Source: Volutella citrinella
Taxonomy: Eukaryota; Ascomycota; Sordariomycetes; Hypocreales; Nectriaceae
Direction: 5' to 3'
Assembly: GCA_034401135.1 (NCBI GenBank)
Contig: JAWZSP010000008.1
Location: 620,001 to 684,000, forward strand
DNA length: 64,000 nucleotides
In this document: piece by piece, positions 1 to 12,421 of the stretch
Layout: each line of letters opens with the position of its first letter
Numbering within the stretch: position 1 is the first letter of the stretch
Position numbers and translations under genes: made by a program
Notes under the pieces: generated by a model
What the model saw: the letters and a program-made list of their open reading frames with translations, nothing else
Database searches by the model: none
What the model was told of the DNA's origin: nothing

Positions 1-911
1 ACCCATCGCCCCTCGGGAGGAAATCCTGAGTGTCGAAGTCAGGGACTGGAAACGAGTAATGGAAAATAAAGACCGAATGGTGTCCATGATTGGGCAGTTT
101 CCTCAAATCACTGTAAGTCGGCTTCTCCAAGTTAAAAGAACTCCATCTAAACACCGACACACAGTTCCACATGAAGCTGGCAGGGACTGTGCGCATGGGG
201 CCTTGGTATCCCGATGACCTCCCGGTACGCATCCGATCAGAGTCCCCAGCCATGCTCATCCTAGCCAAGACACCAAGGAAGGGCTGCACGCTAGGCGTTG
301 CACCAGGACAGGTGTTGGAAGTTGAGGATGACTTCAACCCCCCCGAGACTGCGAGCGCCCTACCAGTCGGCCTTCCAGACCAGGATGTGAACGAGTACGG
401 GATCGAAACCTTCAAGGGCCTCTACTACTCTGAGGCGCCACTCGACAACGTTGTGAGAGCGACCGTGTACATAAACTACGTCTCCGACGTCGGCAGCTCC
501 GACGGCGGCGTCGTGCTCGAGTACCAAGACGGCGCACAGAGGGCCATCGGCCAGTGCTGCCTGGGCTTCTGGGACCACACCAGGCGCGTGACGTACGAGA
601 ACCCGCGGCGCATCATGCTCCGGCCGGACAGGCGATCGCGCTCGTGCGTGACGACGGCCTACAGGGGCATGAACGTGACGTTTGACGATGGCGGCGAGAC
701 CTACGACGACAAGTACCGCCAAAACGAGTACTGGGACTCGTGGGAGATGAAGGGCGTGCTGAGATCGTGGCACAATCACAGCTCGTTCCACCTGGTCGTC
801 GAAGGAGGTGAAAGCCTGGGCCAAGTCTCCCCGCGGGCGCCGCCGCCTCCACCGCAGCCCGAGGGACGCATGGGATTGAGGCAGATGTTCCACAGTTTGC
901 GAAGGTTGTAG
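1..911 (+). CDS. Unrecognised fungal protein, 3' part of a gene cut by the window edge
   Basis: I do not recognise this protein. An open frame runs from base 2 without a stop to base 112, where a GTAAGT donor begins. A 52 bp intron (113-164, ending ACACAG) joins it in phase 0 to the second exon, 165-911. The Met at 171 is therefore probably internal and the true start lies outside the window. The visible part is about 285 residues, globular in composition, with no membrane segment. It carries a Trp/Tyr-rich C-terminal half (near WDHTRRVTYENPRR and YWDSWEMKGVLRSWH) and a Pro-rich stretch just before the end. An AATAAA lies about 125 bp after the stop. The two-exon model rests on the match of frame and splice signals; function is unknown. 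Confidence 0.75.
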
Positions 912-1444
912 GGCGTGGGCACTCAATTGACACTCCACCAATATCCTGCAGGACCTACCAGTCGCTCTGCTTTTGTCAGTCGATACTCATGTGCTCAACA
1001 CCTAACCCCTAACTACCAACTCTACCCAACGAGCTAATAAAAACCGAGTGTCTACTAAGAAAAGCTGGGTGGCTATCAGGTCAGGATATAGGTGGGTTGT
1101 CAGGTGAACCTACCACTCGGTTGTAAGAGGGGAGATGAAGGCGGCGAGTAAGGCGAATCGGGCATTCTCATGGTATTTAGCAGGCACTTCGTAGTTTCAA
1201 GATAGCAAGCAGCACATCAATCCGACACCCATCACCCTCATTCGCACACAGGTAGAGCACAGCCGTAGGTAGTAAGAATTCTATTTCATTCCACTTTTTG
1301 TCGTTCCCTACTCTACAGACGAGGGCTCTCCCTGAGCCCGCCGTACCGCCACCCTGGCGTCGCGAATAAAATGAAACCCAAAATTCTCATACATGCCGAT
1401 AAATCACCTCCTCGCCCCCTCGCTCTTTACCAATTTGCCTCTCT
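912..1444. other. Convergent 3' spacer
   Basis: The 3' ends of the unknown gene at the left edge and of WBP1 face each other here. Apart from the AATAAA at 1036-1041 I see no gene or repeat. Confidence 0.6.
1036..1041 (+). terminator. Probable polyadenylation signal AATAAA
   Basis: A perfect AATAAA hexamer lies 125 bp downstream of the stop at 911, in a 3' spacer, on the same strand as that gene. Fungal poly(A) signals are loose, so this is a suggestion only. Confidence 0.4.
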
Positions 1445-3022
1445 CTACTGTGTCTTCTTCAGGGTCGGAACGGTGTTCACGGGAGCGCTGTACATCCAGA
1501 TTGCGCTGAAGGAGATGAAGCCGATGACGGTGGCTGCGATACCAGCGATCCAGGGCCAGGCACCGGAGATGACGTAGCTGCGAGGCCACTCGTCGTGGGC
1601 CATGTGGCGGACGGAGACGGTGTTCTTCTCCTCGACGGTGGTCAGGAAGGGTCGCTTGTAGTTGACCTTGAAGTTGAAGATGCCGTGCTGGTCAGGCAGT
1701 GTGAAGTTGGTGCTGAAGACGGTGGCACGGCCCGAGACGGTGGGCTTGAGGTTGAGGCGGTGGAAGGGAGATAGCATGGAGAACTCGAGCTGCAGGATGT
1801 CCTCCTCGGGCAGCTGGAAGGGGGCCCAGGAGTTCCAGATGTACTCGGAGACGGAGATGCTGTAAGACTGCAGAATCATGTTAGTTGGTACGACCAGGCA
1901 GGGCGCTCCCAAATTGAGCGGCTCAACACTTACCACATCGTTCTTGACTCGGTAGATGCTGGGGTTGGTCTCGTTGGTGCCAATCAGGTGGTGCTCGATG
2001 CTGTTGACGCGCAGCACGCCGAGCTCCTTGAAGGCCCAGCCAAGCAGGCTGGTGGTGAACTCGCGGTTAGCAGTGTGCTTGGCGAGCTCGTCGGGGCGGG
2101 AGACCTTGGTCTCGAGCCACTTGTTCTGGAGCATCTCGGCGGAGCCCAGGACGGTCAGGCGGGCCGAGTTGCGGGCCTGGAAGGTGGAGATGAGCGTCAG
2201 CTGCTGGCCGGCGGCGAAGAGGTCGTCGCCATCGACCGTCTCGGACTGCTCCTTGGGGTTGTAGCTGTAGGCGGTCGGGGGCGCGCGGACAACGGGGGTC
2301 AGGAGGGGTCCGGAGCCGAGGAGGTGGCCGACGGCGTGGGGCACGGCGAGGATGGCGCCGGGGATCTCAAAGTACGACTTGAGGCCGGGGCGGACGTTGG
2401 CCTGGGTGTTGAGGACGAGGACGTCGTGGGTCTCGGGCGCCGCCACCGAGTCGTAGCTGTGGTGGTCGACGACAGTGCCGGTACGCTCGGCGGGCAGAGT
2501 GATGTCAACCTCGGCGAGGAGGGCAACGAGCGACGTGGGGACGGCGTTCTTGGACGACATGGTGACGAGGATGTTGCCCTCGGCGTTGATGAAGTCGACG
2601 AGGATCTTGGGGGTCAGGTGAGGGCCAAGGCCTAGGTTGAGCGTGTAAGCATCATGGCATCCAACTGCATTGGAAACGTGATTGCGTCGTCGCTGTCATC
2701 ACTCACCCTTGACGTTGGTCGGCAGGAACATGACATGGTCGTAGTTGCGCTCGCCCAGCGTAAACAGGTTCACATCTTCGCTCTTAGGGGTCTCGAAGGT
2801 GATTTTGAAGCCTCGCTCTACATCCAGTCGCATCAGTCAGCCGCACGCCTGCATAGCATCAATCAATCGCGTCGCCTCACCAGCCAGGTCGCCGAAGATG
2901 GTCGAGTATTCAGTCTTGTCGGCTTCATCGTTGAGCAGGACCAGCAGGCGATCGCCCGCAACGCTCGCGGCAGAGACGAAGGCCGCAAAGAGCAGGACCG
3001 CGAGGCTCAGGAGCGACCGCAT
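1445..3022 (-). CDS. WBP1: Oligosaccharyltransferase 48 kDa subunit WBP1 (OST48/DDOST)
   Basis: This is an essential subunit of the ER oligosaccharyltransferase, which transfers the dolichol-linked glycan to Asn in nascent chains. Exons read 3022-2881, 2817-2707, 2631-1934 and 1867-1445, giving 457 residues. Introns are 63, 75 and 66 bp, each with GT..AG ends and phases that fit. The start carries a clear signal peptide (MRSLLSLAVLLFAAFVSA). The family motifs RGFKITFETPKSEDV and YDHVMFLPTNVKGLGPHLTP follow once the introns are removed. A single membrane segment near the C-terminus (about WPWIAGIAATVIGFISFSAIW) is followed by a short cytosolic tail ending LKKTQ, a dilysine-like ER retrieval signal. 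Length and topology match the family. The third intron is a multiple of three and has no stop, so its retention would keep the frame. Confidence 0.93.
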
Positions 3023-3686
3023 CGTGGGGCTGGGACGGGGTCGTGGATTACGGGTGGCGGAGTTGAGAGGTTGAATATCGTCCAGTCCTCGAATTGCGAG
3101 GACGCAGCTTGAGGGAGCTTTGGGGGAGCTTGCGTTTTGGGATACGTAGCCTCGCCAAGCTGCGGCTGCTGGATCTGGCGCCTAGTCCGTTTAGGGAAGG
3201 GGTCTTGCGTGTTGCAAGCTATCAAACGGCACCGAAACACGGACATTACATGGCAAGAAATGACTAGAAAATACGTTGAGATTGCTTGAATCTGATCAGG
3301 TTATTCGCATGTTTCAAACCCCCTTTCCTCGCCATCAACGATGCAACAGGCTGTTGTTACTCGACAAGCTACCATGTCCATCATCAAAACGGCCGGCATG
3401 ATGCCCCAATAGGCATAGCGCCAGGGCGTCCTCTCTCAAGTAGGTACGTACCTCTCGGATTATCCCACTCCCGCCGCTTGGTTTTTCCGCTGCTGCGATT
3501 GGCCGGCGCCCCATCAACGCAGAGGCACTTCCATGAGCCGCTTCCGTGACATCTCAACACCACGACAATATCCCAAGATATTCCCGCCAATTGAGTACGC
3601 CTGGCCCCTCAAACGCCCTCTCCCGCTGCCCCTCCCGACGCCCAGCCTGCTGACTCTTGCCTGTGTGCACCTACAGGTCGCCCATC
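3023..3686. promoter_or_regulatory. Divergent promoter region WBP1 / complex I 9.5 kDa subunit
   Basis: This 664 bp spacer separates two divergently transcribed housekeeping genes. The sequence CCTACAG just before the plus-strand start (about 3670-3676), preceded by GCTGACT, looks like the end of a 5'-UTR intron of the right-hand gene; I could not fix its donor. Confidence 0.45.
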
Positions 3687-3991
3687 ATGTCCGCCGCGCC
3701 GCATTTCTGGGCCACCCCCCTCAAGTACTGCCGATGGGCTGCCCGTGAGCGCCCGGCCATCTTCTGGTCCATTGTCATCGGCGCCGCCGGCCCTGTAGCC
3801 ATCCCCATCGTCCCTCCCATCCGATACTACTTTGGCGACGTCGACGCCCCCCCGGTTCCCGTTACCTACCCTGGTGCGTTGTCCGACCCCAGAAGCCGCA
3901 AGCTCTCACGGCCGGATGGAAGAAGCAGCAACTGACCACAGCTCTAGTGCCCGCCGGTCCCCGGAAACAGCTCACCGGCTACGACGACTAA
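3687..3991 (+). CDS. NADH:ubiquinone oxidoreductase 9.5 kDa subunit (complex I)
   Basis: This is a small accessory subunit of the mitochondrial complex I membrane arm, 76 residues long. Exon 1 (3687-3873) encodes an N-terminus of the family type, including PHFWATPLKYCRWAAREKP-like sequence (here ARERP), one hydrophobic segment (FWSIVIGAAGPVAIPIVPPI) and YYFGDV. A 74 bp intron (3874-3947) leads to a 44 bp last exon encoding PAGPRKQLTGYDD, the conserved C-terminus of this subunit. The spliced product has the length expected for the family. An in-frame upstream ATG at 3657 lies before the putative 5'-UTR intron acceptor and is unlikely to be the start. Confidence 0.9.
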
Positions 3992-4416
3992 GAAGCCGAA
4001 GCGCGGAAGTGACGAGGGGGGTTCCCGAAACGGATACGGCTGGGAAACGGCCGCTAAGGCACGCATTGTACAAAAGCCCATGGTGTTCAGCGCGTCAGTG
4101 GAGGTTGATAGATGGGAATGGACAAACAATGTCCAATTCAGCAATTGACGCTACCAAATTCTTACTTTTTTTTCACGACGCTTCTACCAAATTGCACATC
4201 GACCTCGCTATCTATATACGTCCCCAGCCGGGTCAAGGTCTAGCACGCCATTGACACATGCAACGCCAATGTCCATGGATGATATATAACAAAATACCGA
4301 CGCTCGCCACCCACGTAAATGCCATTCGCATCACTGCTACACCAACCTCCGAGCCTTTATGCAATGCTGTGGCGGTGGCCACATCGGACTGATGTCCTTT
4401 TCGGGAGTGCCAGGCT
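3992..4416. other. Convergent 3' spacer
   Basis: This lies between the complex I subunit and the BEACH gene, whose 3' ends face each other. I see no gene; only short unsupported frames. Confidence 0.5.
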
Positions 4417-7400
4417 CTATCTGTCTCTGTTGGCAAAGTTCCACTCGTACTATTTACTCGTGGTTAGCCTGTCTGCTCAGCGTCTGGGGCCAAGTGAGGT
4501 GCAACTTACAACTCGACCATCGTCGTCTCCGGTATAAACGCACGTAGGCATCGGTGTGATGCATGATATTCCTGCTCCCACGTTGCTCCCATTCTCGTCC
4601 TTGTAGTCCGCGTGCTCGAGCTTCCGAAGAAGCTCAAGCGTCCAGCGTCCATTGTTCGTGGTGCGACGCCATACATTTGCTCGCCCTTGCCTGTGCCCAG
4701 TGAATATGAGCTGGTTCTCAAGCCACTCATTCGCAGCTCCTTCGTAAAAGGCGCACGAGTGGATGAAATCATCCTGGTCAAAGCACACGTTTTGATCAAG
4801 GAGCAATGTCCCGTTCAGGGTGTAGAGAAGAACATTAGGACCTGAGCAAAGGAGGATTTCGCCCGTAATGTCATTGATGCGGGCACATTCCACAGGTCGT
4901 ACCAAAGGCAACTTGCGAATAAATGAGAGCCGGTTAAGGTCCCAGAGGAACGCCTGGCCGTCCGCCGACACCGTCAAGAAGGTGCTGAGGGCCTTGCTTA
5001 CCGCAATGGTCGTCACGGGCGTCTTGTGTCCAAACAGGCTTAAACGAGGAAGCAGCTCGACCGGTTTTCCTGGTGCTGTCTGCACGGCGTATACCGAAAC
5101 GACGCAGTCTTCTCCGGCAGTTATCAGGGTCTTAGAGTCCGCGAAGCTTGCACACGAAATCTGTCCAATGTGGAGGTTCTCAAAGAGCCCGGCCGGCTTT
5201 CGGGTGTTAGCGCGTCGTTTTTCGGGAGGGAGGATGTTGTGTCGCTTTACCTTCCGGTTGTCGCTGAAGTAGAATCGGATGCTGCTGTCCGCATAGCCCC
5301 ATTCCAGGAATTTGTCATATGGAGGAAAGTTCAGACGGAATGGAGAAGCACAGAGGAGCCGGTCCAGTTTTGGTGCATATATTAGCGACGCCACGCGCTC
5401 GTGGCTCTCTGCGACGGGTCAGCAAATGGGATAGCCCCGTGGTGACTGGGGTAAACAAACCGAGGAGTGGGTGAGGGAGGCAATCCAGGGAAAAGACGCT
5501 CGTATCCAGTCGTCGCACCGGGCTGCGCACATTCTCCCGTGCCGGATGGGCCTTAGCAAATACCTGATGAGGGGTCTGTCCAAAGTTGTGGATCACGCCC
5601 GCAAGAATAGCCCTCTCCTTTGCGTCCTGGATGCTGTCCAGATCCGTCGCGCCCCGGTAAGAGAGGTGGTGGAACACATTGAGACTCTCCACGGCGGCCT
5701 CGCCTCGTTGCTTGGAGCCAAACACCAGATCAATCCATTGGTGCAAGTTCTCGCTCACATATGGGCTTTCCAGGGCTTCTCGGTGCTTCGCAATAAATAT
5801 CCTTGGATCGCCCTTGGCCCATGGGGGTAGTTCTACGTGGTCGACCTTTGCACCGTTGCTTTCCTTGTTGCCAAAGTTATAACCGTTGATATTGGTAAGA
5901 AACTCTGGCAAACAGAAGAACTCGGGGATCAGCTCCCGGACATCGGCCTTGTTGCGAGATGATGCCGAGCGCCATGCATCCGGAATGGACTGGAAAAGCC
6001 GGTCGGCATGGTCAAAGCTGCCACCTTGTAGGAGAATGTAAGACTGCACGAATGGAGGCAACCGAATGAGATATGACGATACGATCATTGCGGACGAGTA
6101 GTGAGTGCCATAGTGGAAGGGGATCTCCCCGATTTCCGCCAGTGCGTTATAGCTCTCAATGAATCCGTTGACGCGGTTTGGCGTTTGTGCGCCCATGGGC
6201 TTGGACAAATCGCGGAACGTTGCAGGGTCCTCCAGGTCGAGGTCATCGCTGGTATAGTCGGCCAGGATCCAAGGGAAGACAGGATACTGCGTAAGGTCGT
6301 TGAATGTTCTGCCTGCCATTGTGTTGACCATCATCAAATAGTGAAAGTTCGAAATCTCGCCTCGCTGCCACCTCTTCATGATGGGGTTCCATGGTGAGGA
6401 GTTGAACAGCGTGCCGAACTTTGATCCGAAGCCCTGAGGAGATTCGTCCACCACCTTGAGCGCTTCCAATCTCCAGGCGTCTTCAGGGTTAGGCAGTGTA
6501 TTCGTACCACTTGTGTGCGGGGCTTTGCCGAGCATCTTGAGGAAGAGTTCATCCCGAACCAATGGATTGATGGTAGTCAACAGATAGCTTCGCCCATCGG
6601 TGAAGAAGATCTCGATGGCAACGTCGCGGAACAGAAAGCGGCGCTTCGAGATACTAATGACATCGTGCCATCGCCAGTGCCTCGATTCTTGGTCACTGCC
6701 TCCATTCTGTCGTCGTTCGACAGTTTTTGCGTCCGTCACAATCTGAGAGAATGGATCTCGTTCCTCAGGCGGTGCTTGCCAGACATTGACGATGTCGCCA
6801 TTGGCGCATTGGAAGACATTGTCCATGATGTACATGGCATCCTTTCCGATGATGAGGATTCCCTCACAAGCTTCCAAACCCACGATGCGAGAAATGTTGT
6901 AGGCGGCTTGGACTTGATCTCCGTGTTCAAGTCGCCTCATGACTTTGCGGTTCTTGTCCTCGAAACCTTCGTCGCCCTCGTTGGGGTCGTTGGGGTCATC
7001 AACCAGTTCAAAGTCGTCCTCAGGAGACACGCCAGAGCCCTGTTGCTCATTGGTAGATTCCGGCTCCTCGGTGAGGGCCATGCCATCATTGCCAGCATCC
7101 AACGCCGTTGGGATGGCTGGCTTCGCTACCGGCGTCACTGCCGACGGCGTGAGTGAGGGGGCGGGGCTGACGGACGAATTGACTCGAAGGGTTTGCAAGA
7201 CCTCGCTCGCTTTGCGCTTGGGCTGATACTCTTCTGTGTTGGTGGCGTAGTCAGGAAGCAACCTGAGTCGCATCCGGTTGCGTCCCTCTGTTCGATCGAG
7301 CTTCCACTTCGGCGGGGAGAGCTCGCTCAACACCGCACCAGGCCGACGCAAATCCCGCTCCATTCTCTTGTACTTGGCCGATAAAAAGACCAGATCGTCT

Positions 7401-10400
7401 TGCTGGTCTTGCATGATGCGCTGGTACTTGAAGTATTCCGAGTTGTAAATGCTCTTCATCCAAGCGCTATTCCCAATCTCGTGGCTGACCAGAATCTTGT
7501 CTATGTTGATGCTCTCGATATGCCAGCTTCGCAGCTTCTCCTTTCGCTTCGTGGCGCGAACCTTTGCGGTTTCGACCGTGTGGTTGTTTTCGGCCCCAAC
7601 AAAGTCTTCCCACGTTTTGGACATCCCGCCAAAGAACAGGACGTCCAAAGCAGGCCTGTGCTTATCGACCCAAGTCATAAATGACTCGTCGTCGACCCCA
7701 GTAAGCTTCTGGAAGTCCTGGGAAAGTTGTTTCTGGTCCGGAGAAATGCATGAGCGAATCAAGGCTGCAGATTCATTGGGCTTTTGTACCAGAATAATGC
7801 GCAAGAAGTTGGCTGCCGCTAGCCGGATAGGTGTCCGCTCGTCAATGAGTTTTGTGTAAAGTTGATACCAGAATAGATTCAGATACTCGTCCTCGGATGA
7901 TAAGCAGCTCAGAATGGACATTTGCCAGTAAGCAAGTTTATGCATGAACTCCATTGCATCCTTTTCTGTCGTCTGGGGGTTGTCAAGATCAGAGAGCCTC
8001 AAAAGAACGATTCTCAAGAGGCAACTTCGAATCATGTTGACCGCCTGGCTACACAGCCGTACGCTTTTCAATGCAGAGATATCCGGTCTTTGTAGGAATT
8101 CCAGGAGCATACCGCCAAAATCGATCATAGTTTCGGCACCATTCAGAAACCAACCCTCGAAGATGGCTTCAGACATGTGAAGACAGAATCTCCCCAGATT
8201 TGTCAAGACGCGCGGCTCGCAGATCGCCTTTTGGTTGAGTTGGATGTTGCTCGTCAATTGCGCGATGATGTTCTTCAGGATGTATGATTCGAAGTATGCT
8301 TGATGCTCCTGGAACCCTGGGGGAACCTTGGTGTAGAGTCCAAATCCAGGAAACTCTTTGCGGGCCAGCAACTGGTCCAGGAAAACGCTAACAACCAGCT
8401 CCAGGATTCCATCAACAATATTGCTACTCGGCTTCTGCTTAATGGTCTTCTTCTTTGGCGACACGGCAGGGTTTAGGCGAGCGGTGCTTGGCCCCACTGG
8501 ACTCTTTTGGGACGTGAGAAGGATGAAGGACGATGCTCTGCGCAGTGGTGTGCCTTTGGGTGGTGTCGACTGGGGCGATGGAACCGGGTCAACGGTGCTG
8601 CTTCTGACAATTGGCGACGCTGCAGATGCGCTTCCAGCAACAGGGCGTATGATAACGTCAGTCCCTTCAAAGGTGAGCGCGGCATCTCCCGAGTTGAGTT
8701 CCGTCTCGGGTGTCACTGGATCCACGCTGACAATGACGGGATACAAAGCTGCCAGCAGGTTCCTCACCCAGTCAGAGGTAAGGGCGAAGTCCCGGAATTC
8801 GGTTGAGCGAGCATGCAGATCGATGAGGAAGCGAATGACCGTGTTCAAGGCTTCGGCGTTGTTGACCACCCGCTCACTGTCTTTGGTGAATTTTACTACG
8901 CAATGTTAGTTATTACAGCCCATACGTCACAGGCGCATTCACATACATCGAGCCTCAAGAGCCGTAGCCAACTCCATAGAGCTGGCTCGAGGTCGCATTT
9001 CCTGGCTTGGTTGTTGTGTTTTCAGCAAGCCCGTCAGGTCGACCTTTGGAGCTGGCGAGTCGGGGTCATCCTGATGCTTCAGAACATCTTTCAACCCGTG
9101 CTGGAGCATAGCCGTGATAATTGTCAGCGAATCGGGATACATGACCTTGCGCTTCCCAAACAGCTCTAGGAGGCTAAAGAAGTCAAAGTTGCGATCAAAG
9201 TCGATCTCAGCGACGTCAAAACCGAACAGGATGCAGAAGCAGATAGGCCATAATGTAGGCAAGTCCCAGAATCGCTTGAGCCGGTTCGCCATTATTGTAA
9301 ATCCGCCCGACTTTGCCGCAAACTTCGTTGTGTACGATGACCCATGAATCACCAGAAGCCTTGCGAGGATCTTGCATCCATGGACAACAACCTCCGGATC
9401 ATCCTCAGCGAGGAGATACAACAACCACTTGTTGGTAACGGTCCGCGCAAACTTCTTAATATGCGTAATGTTGCCCTTTTCGCACAAAATGCGAGAGTAC
9501 ATGCCCAAAACCCTAACGCCAAGCTGCTTCTTCGTCAAGAACTTGAGACCTGGAGAGGCGTTGTTGGCACCTGTTTCCACCACTGGGCGCTTGCCCAGGG
9601 CCGGGGTGTTCGATCTTGATATGCCGGCCGCAGGCCTCGGTGTCCTCGGCCGAGAACTCGAAGGGAGATGGAAGGCATATGTGATGAAGAGTGCGAGAGA
9701 CCTCAAGACCTCTTGACTAAAGTTTGATGCGACGAGAATCTCAAAGGCGCCCATGAAATGAGGAATGGTGTCCTCAGTGACGACCTCTCCCTTCATCGCG
9801 TCAAGCAGCCTTTTGACGATGCGCATTCGAATAAGCCTCCGGCTATTGAACTCATGGTATTTGCTCTTGACAGCAAATGTGACGAATTGCTTATAGTAGA
9901 GCTCTTGGATTCGTGGGGCTGACTTGCGCCAGATATCCAGATCAATGAGTAAAGTTCGATATGCGAGTGGGTTAATGATGAAGGAGTCGACAGGTTCCGC
10001 ATGGTTGTAGCCCACAAATCCCAAAATGAGGCTTAGAATCTGGAAGGCGAGTCGATCTCGCTCTTCGGTCGAAATGGCCAACCGACTAACGGCGGCCTCG
10101 CTGCTGCCATTACTGCCGTACCCCAACTTCACTCGGATCAGCATACCAAGAATTCCGTAGCCGACATCCCGTTCCATGGCCTCGCTGTTCCTCCAATTTT
10201 GTCGGATACAGTAAAAGAGCATCTCGGAAGCACGGACAGTTTCTTCGATGGTTGAGGCTCTTTCAAACAGCTTCAGGGCCAGTGGAGTAAATCCAGCCAA
10301 ACGCCAGAGGTTTTCGTCGAGGTACGACGGAGTAGCCACGATTGGGCTTCCTCGAAACGATGCCAGGCCTTGAACTCTGAAGAGTGAGTCGGGGAGCGAT

Positions 10401-12421
10401 GGGACAGCACAATTAATAGCCAGGGGAGCACCCTCCTGGGCCGAGACTCTGAAGAGGTTGCGGGCGCAATTCCTTGGCAACGCCCTCAGCAGGCCAGTAT
10501 CCAAGTGTTGCACATTCTCCGGGAATGTAGCCGTCGGCAAAATACTAAGAAGGACCCGGGTCTCTGGAAGCAAAGTGCTGGCCTTCTCCCGAATGGCTTT
10601 GAGAATATCCGAGTTCTCCTCCTTTCCAGGATGTGCGATCTCGTTTCGCAAGCCTAGAGTAGCCGAAGCCTCATAAGTTTGGAAACCACCTAAGCTGTCT
10701 TGGAAGTTTCCCTGGTACCGAGGTCCTAGGCCATAGTGAACTGCGAGGAAGTCGTCACTCAGCGCATCCTCCAAGAGGTGGGCCGAAGCAAGGGACCATT
10801 TCGAGAAGACAAGGCCTGGTCCAATCTGGCTGGACAGGTCCTTGGGGGTTCCAACAAAAGCTTGGACAGGGTTGGTCTTGTTCTGGTTCGAGTTGAAGGA
10901 GGCGAAGCTTTCATTTGTCCCATTAGACAAAGGCGGCTGGTGGGGGTAGTTGCAGCGAATCTGCTCAGCAAACTCTCCGTTGACATAAAGGGAGGCTTTG
11001 CTGGCAACCATTGTCTTTGGCCGACGATGAACAATTGCGATGTGGTACCATTTCTTTTCCCGGAAAGCGACAGACTTGAACCGCACGCTTGGCTTGTTGG
11101 AATAGACAGAAGTTTGGAGGATGAAGTTCCTCGTGTCACGTTCGAGATACATGAGCAGGAAACATGCCTGCGAGGAGTCATAGACGCCGAAGATGGTGGT
11201 ATGGGCGGTAGGGTCAAACTGGTCTACTCGGATCCAGGCAGTAAATGTGTATCCTGCTGTGGACTGGGGCGGAAACGAGCGACCTAGGCTGGCAAGTTCA
11301 AGTGACGAATGCCCGTGCAGCGATAAGTCAAACTGGAAGAATGGTGGCCCGGAAAATTGAGATGTCATCTGCAGGCAAAATTCGGAGGCTTCTGCAGTAG
11401 GCGTTTGAAGGAGGAATTGGGTATCGGCAGGCTCATTTACACCGAGATACATGAGCATCTTACATATGGCCAACACTTTTTCGCGTTCGGGGGGGCTCAG
11501 TGTCGATTCGGAGCTGAACGCGGCTCTGAGGAACTGAGAAAGCACCCTGGTAGAGTGTACTGCGGCGCGGTTATAAATGGAGACAGCAATGACAGCTTGG
11601 ATCGTCTCCAGCACCAGGAGCGAACCTGGGCTGGCCGTACCGTCCTTGATCCGGGGGATGGCGGTCCAAAAGCTGACGACGGCGCGCATAATTTCAGGAT
11701 GGCGTATAATTGTTTTCGAGTTGACTACTTCCCGAACGCTTGGTGCAATGTTCTCTGCAGATCTCGCCAAGACAAGATCCCACTGCTCCTCTGCCCCCTC
11801 TTCGTCCTCGTCCTGAGAGGGGTTCTCGCTTTCCGGGCGTAGGGACTTGGCGATGGTCTGGCAGAGCAGGTCGAGAGCGTCGTCGTCCAGTGCAAAGGCA
11901 AGCAGCTTGCCAAAGACGTGGCAGCTAATCCATGCATCGGGTTCGGCCCCGCCCAGACCAATGCTGGCAATAGCCTGCTCAAGAGCCTCCCAGCCGCCTC
12001 CGTCGGTTCGGAATCTAAAGAAGCGCCGGTTGCCCGCATGTTCGCGCAGTGCAGCCGAGAGCACGTTCAGGGACTCGCCAAGGAGCTTGAACAATGTGAG
12101 CATGTCTGAATCTGACCGCTTATCGGGGTTGTAATAGCCTGAAAAGGCACGGAGGACGTTGAGCAGTCGCTCGAAGCCGTTTGCGTGTCTGAAGTCATCT
12201 TGGAAGGCTCGTCGTGTGGCTGGTATGGATATGTGTTTGCAGATAATTCGTAGGGTTTTGAGCAAAGGAGGGATCTCAGGGTAGCCATTGTCCTGGCGGG
12301 AGCTGGCATCATTCTCAAGCGTCTGGAGCCAGGAATCGAGGATATCGAAGGATTTAGAGGTCGTAGTGTTGGAGGCCGACGTGGAGGAGCGGTACCTCCG
12401 TGGGTTTGGAGAAAGCATCAT
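4417..12421 (-). CDS. BEACH domain protein (BPH1/LYST/neurobeachin family), 2,595 aa
   Basis: This is a giant scaffold protein of the BEACH family, which acts in vesicle trafficking and lysosome-related membrane dynamics. Exons: 12421-8947, 8895-5461, 5408-5251, 5196-4510, 4449-4417. Introns are 51, 52, 54 and 60 bp, and the phases give one 2,595-residue frame. Order of domains: a long helical N-terminus, a concanavalin/LamG-like domain near residues 360-530 (AGYTFTAWIRVDQF), a PH-BEACH domain near 1810-1950, the BEACH domain near 1985-2260 (WQRGEISNFHYLMMVN, then the GEIPFHYGTHYSS core), and C-terminal WD40 repeats from about 2330. The last intron is needed to reach the natural end YEWNFANRDR. 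The donor at 5460 is the weak GTTTGT. The third intron is 54 bp without a stop. Assignment to a BEACH subclass is not attempted. Confidence 0.93.
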
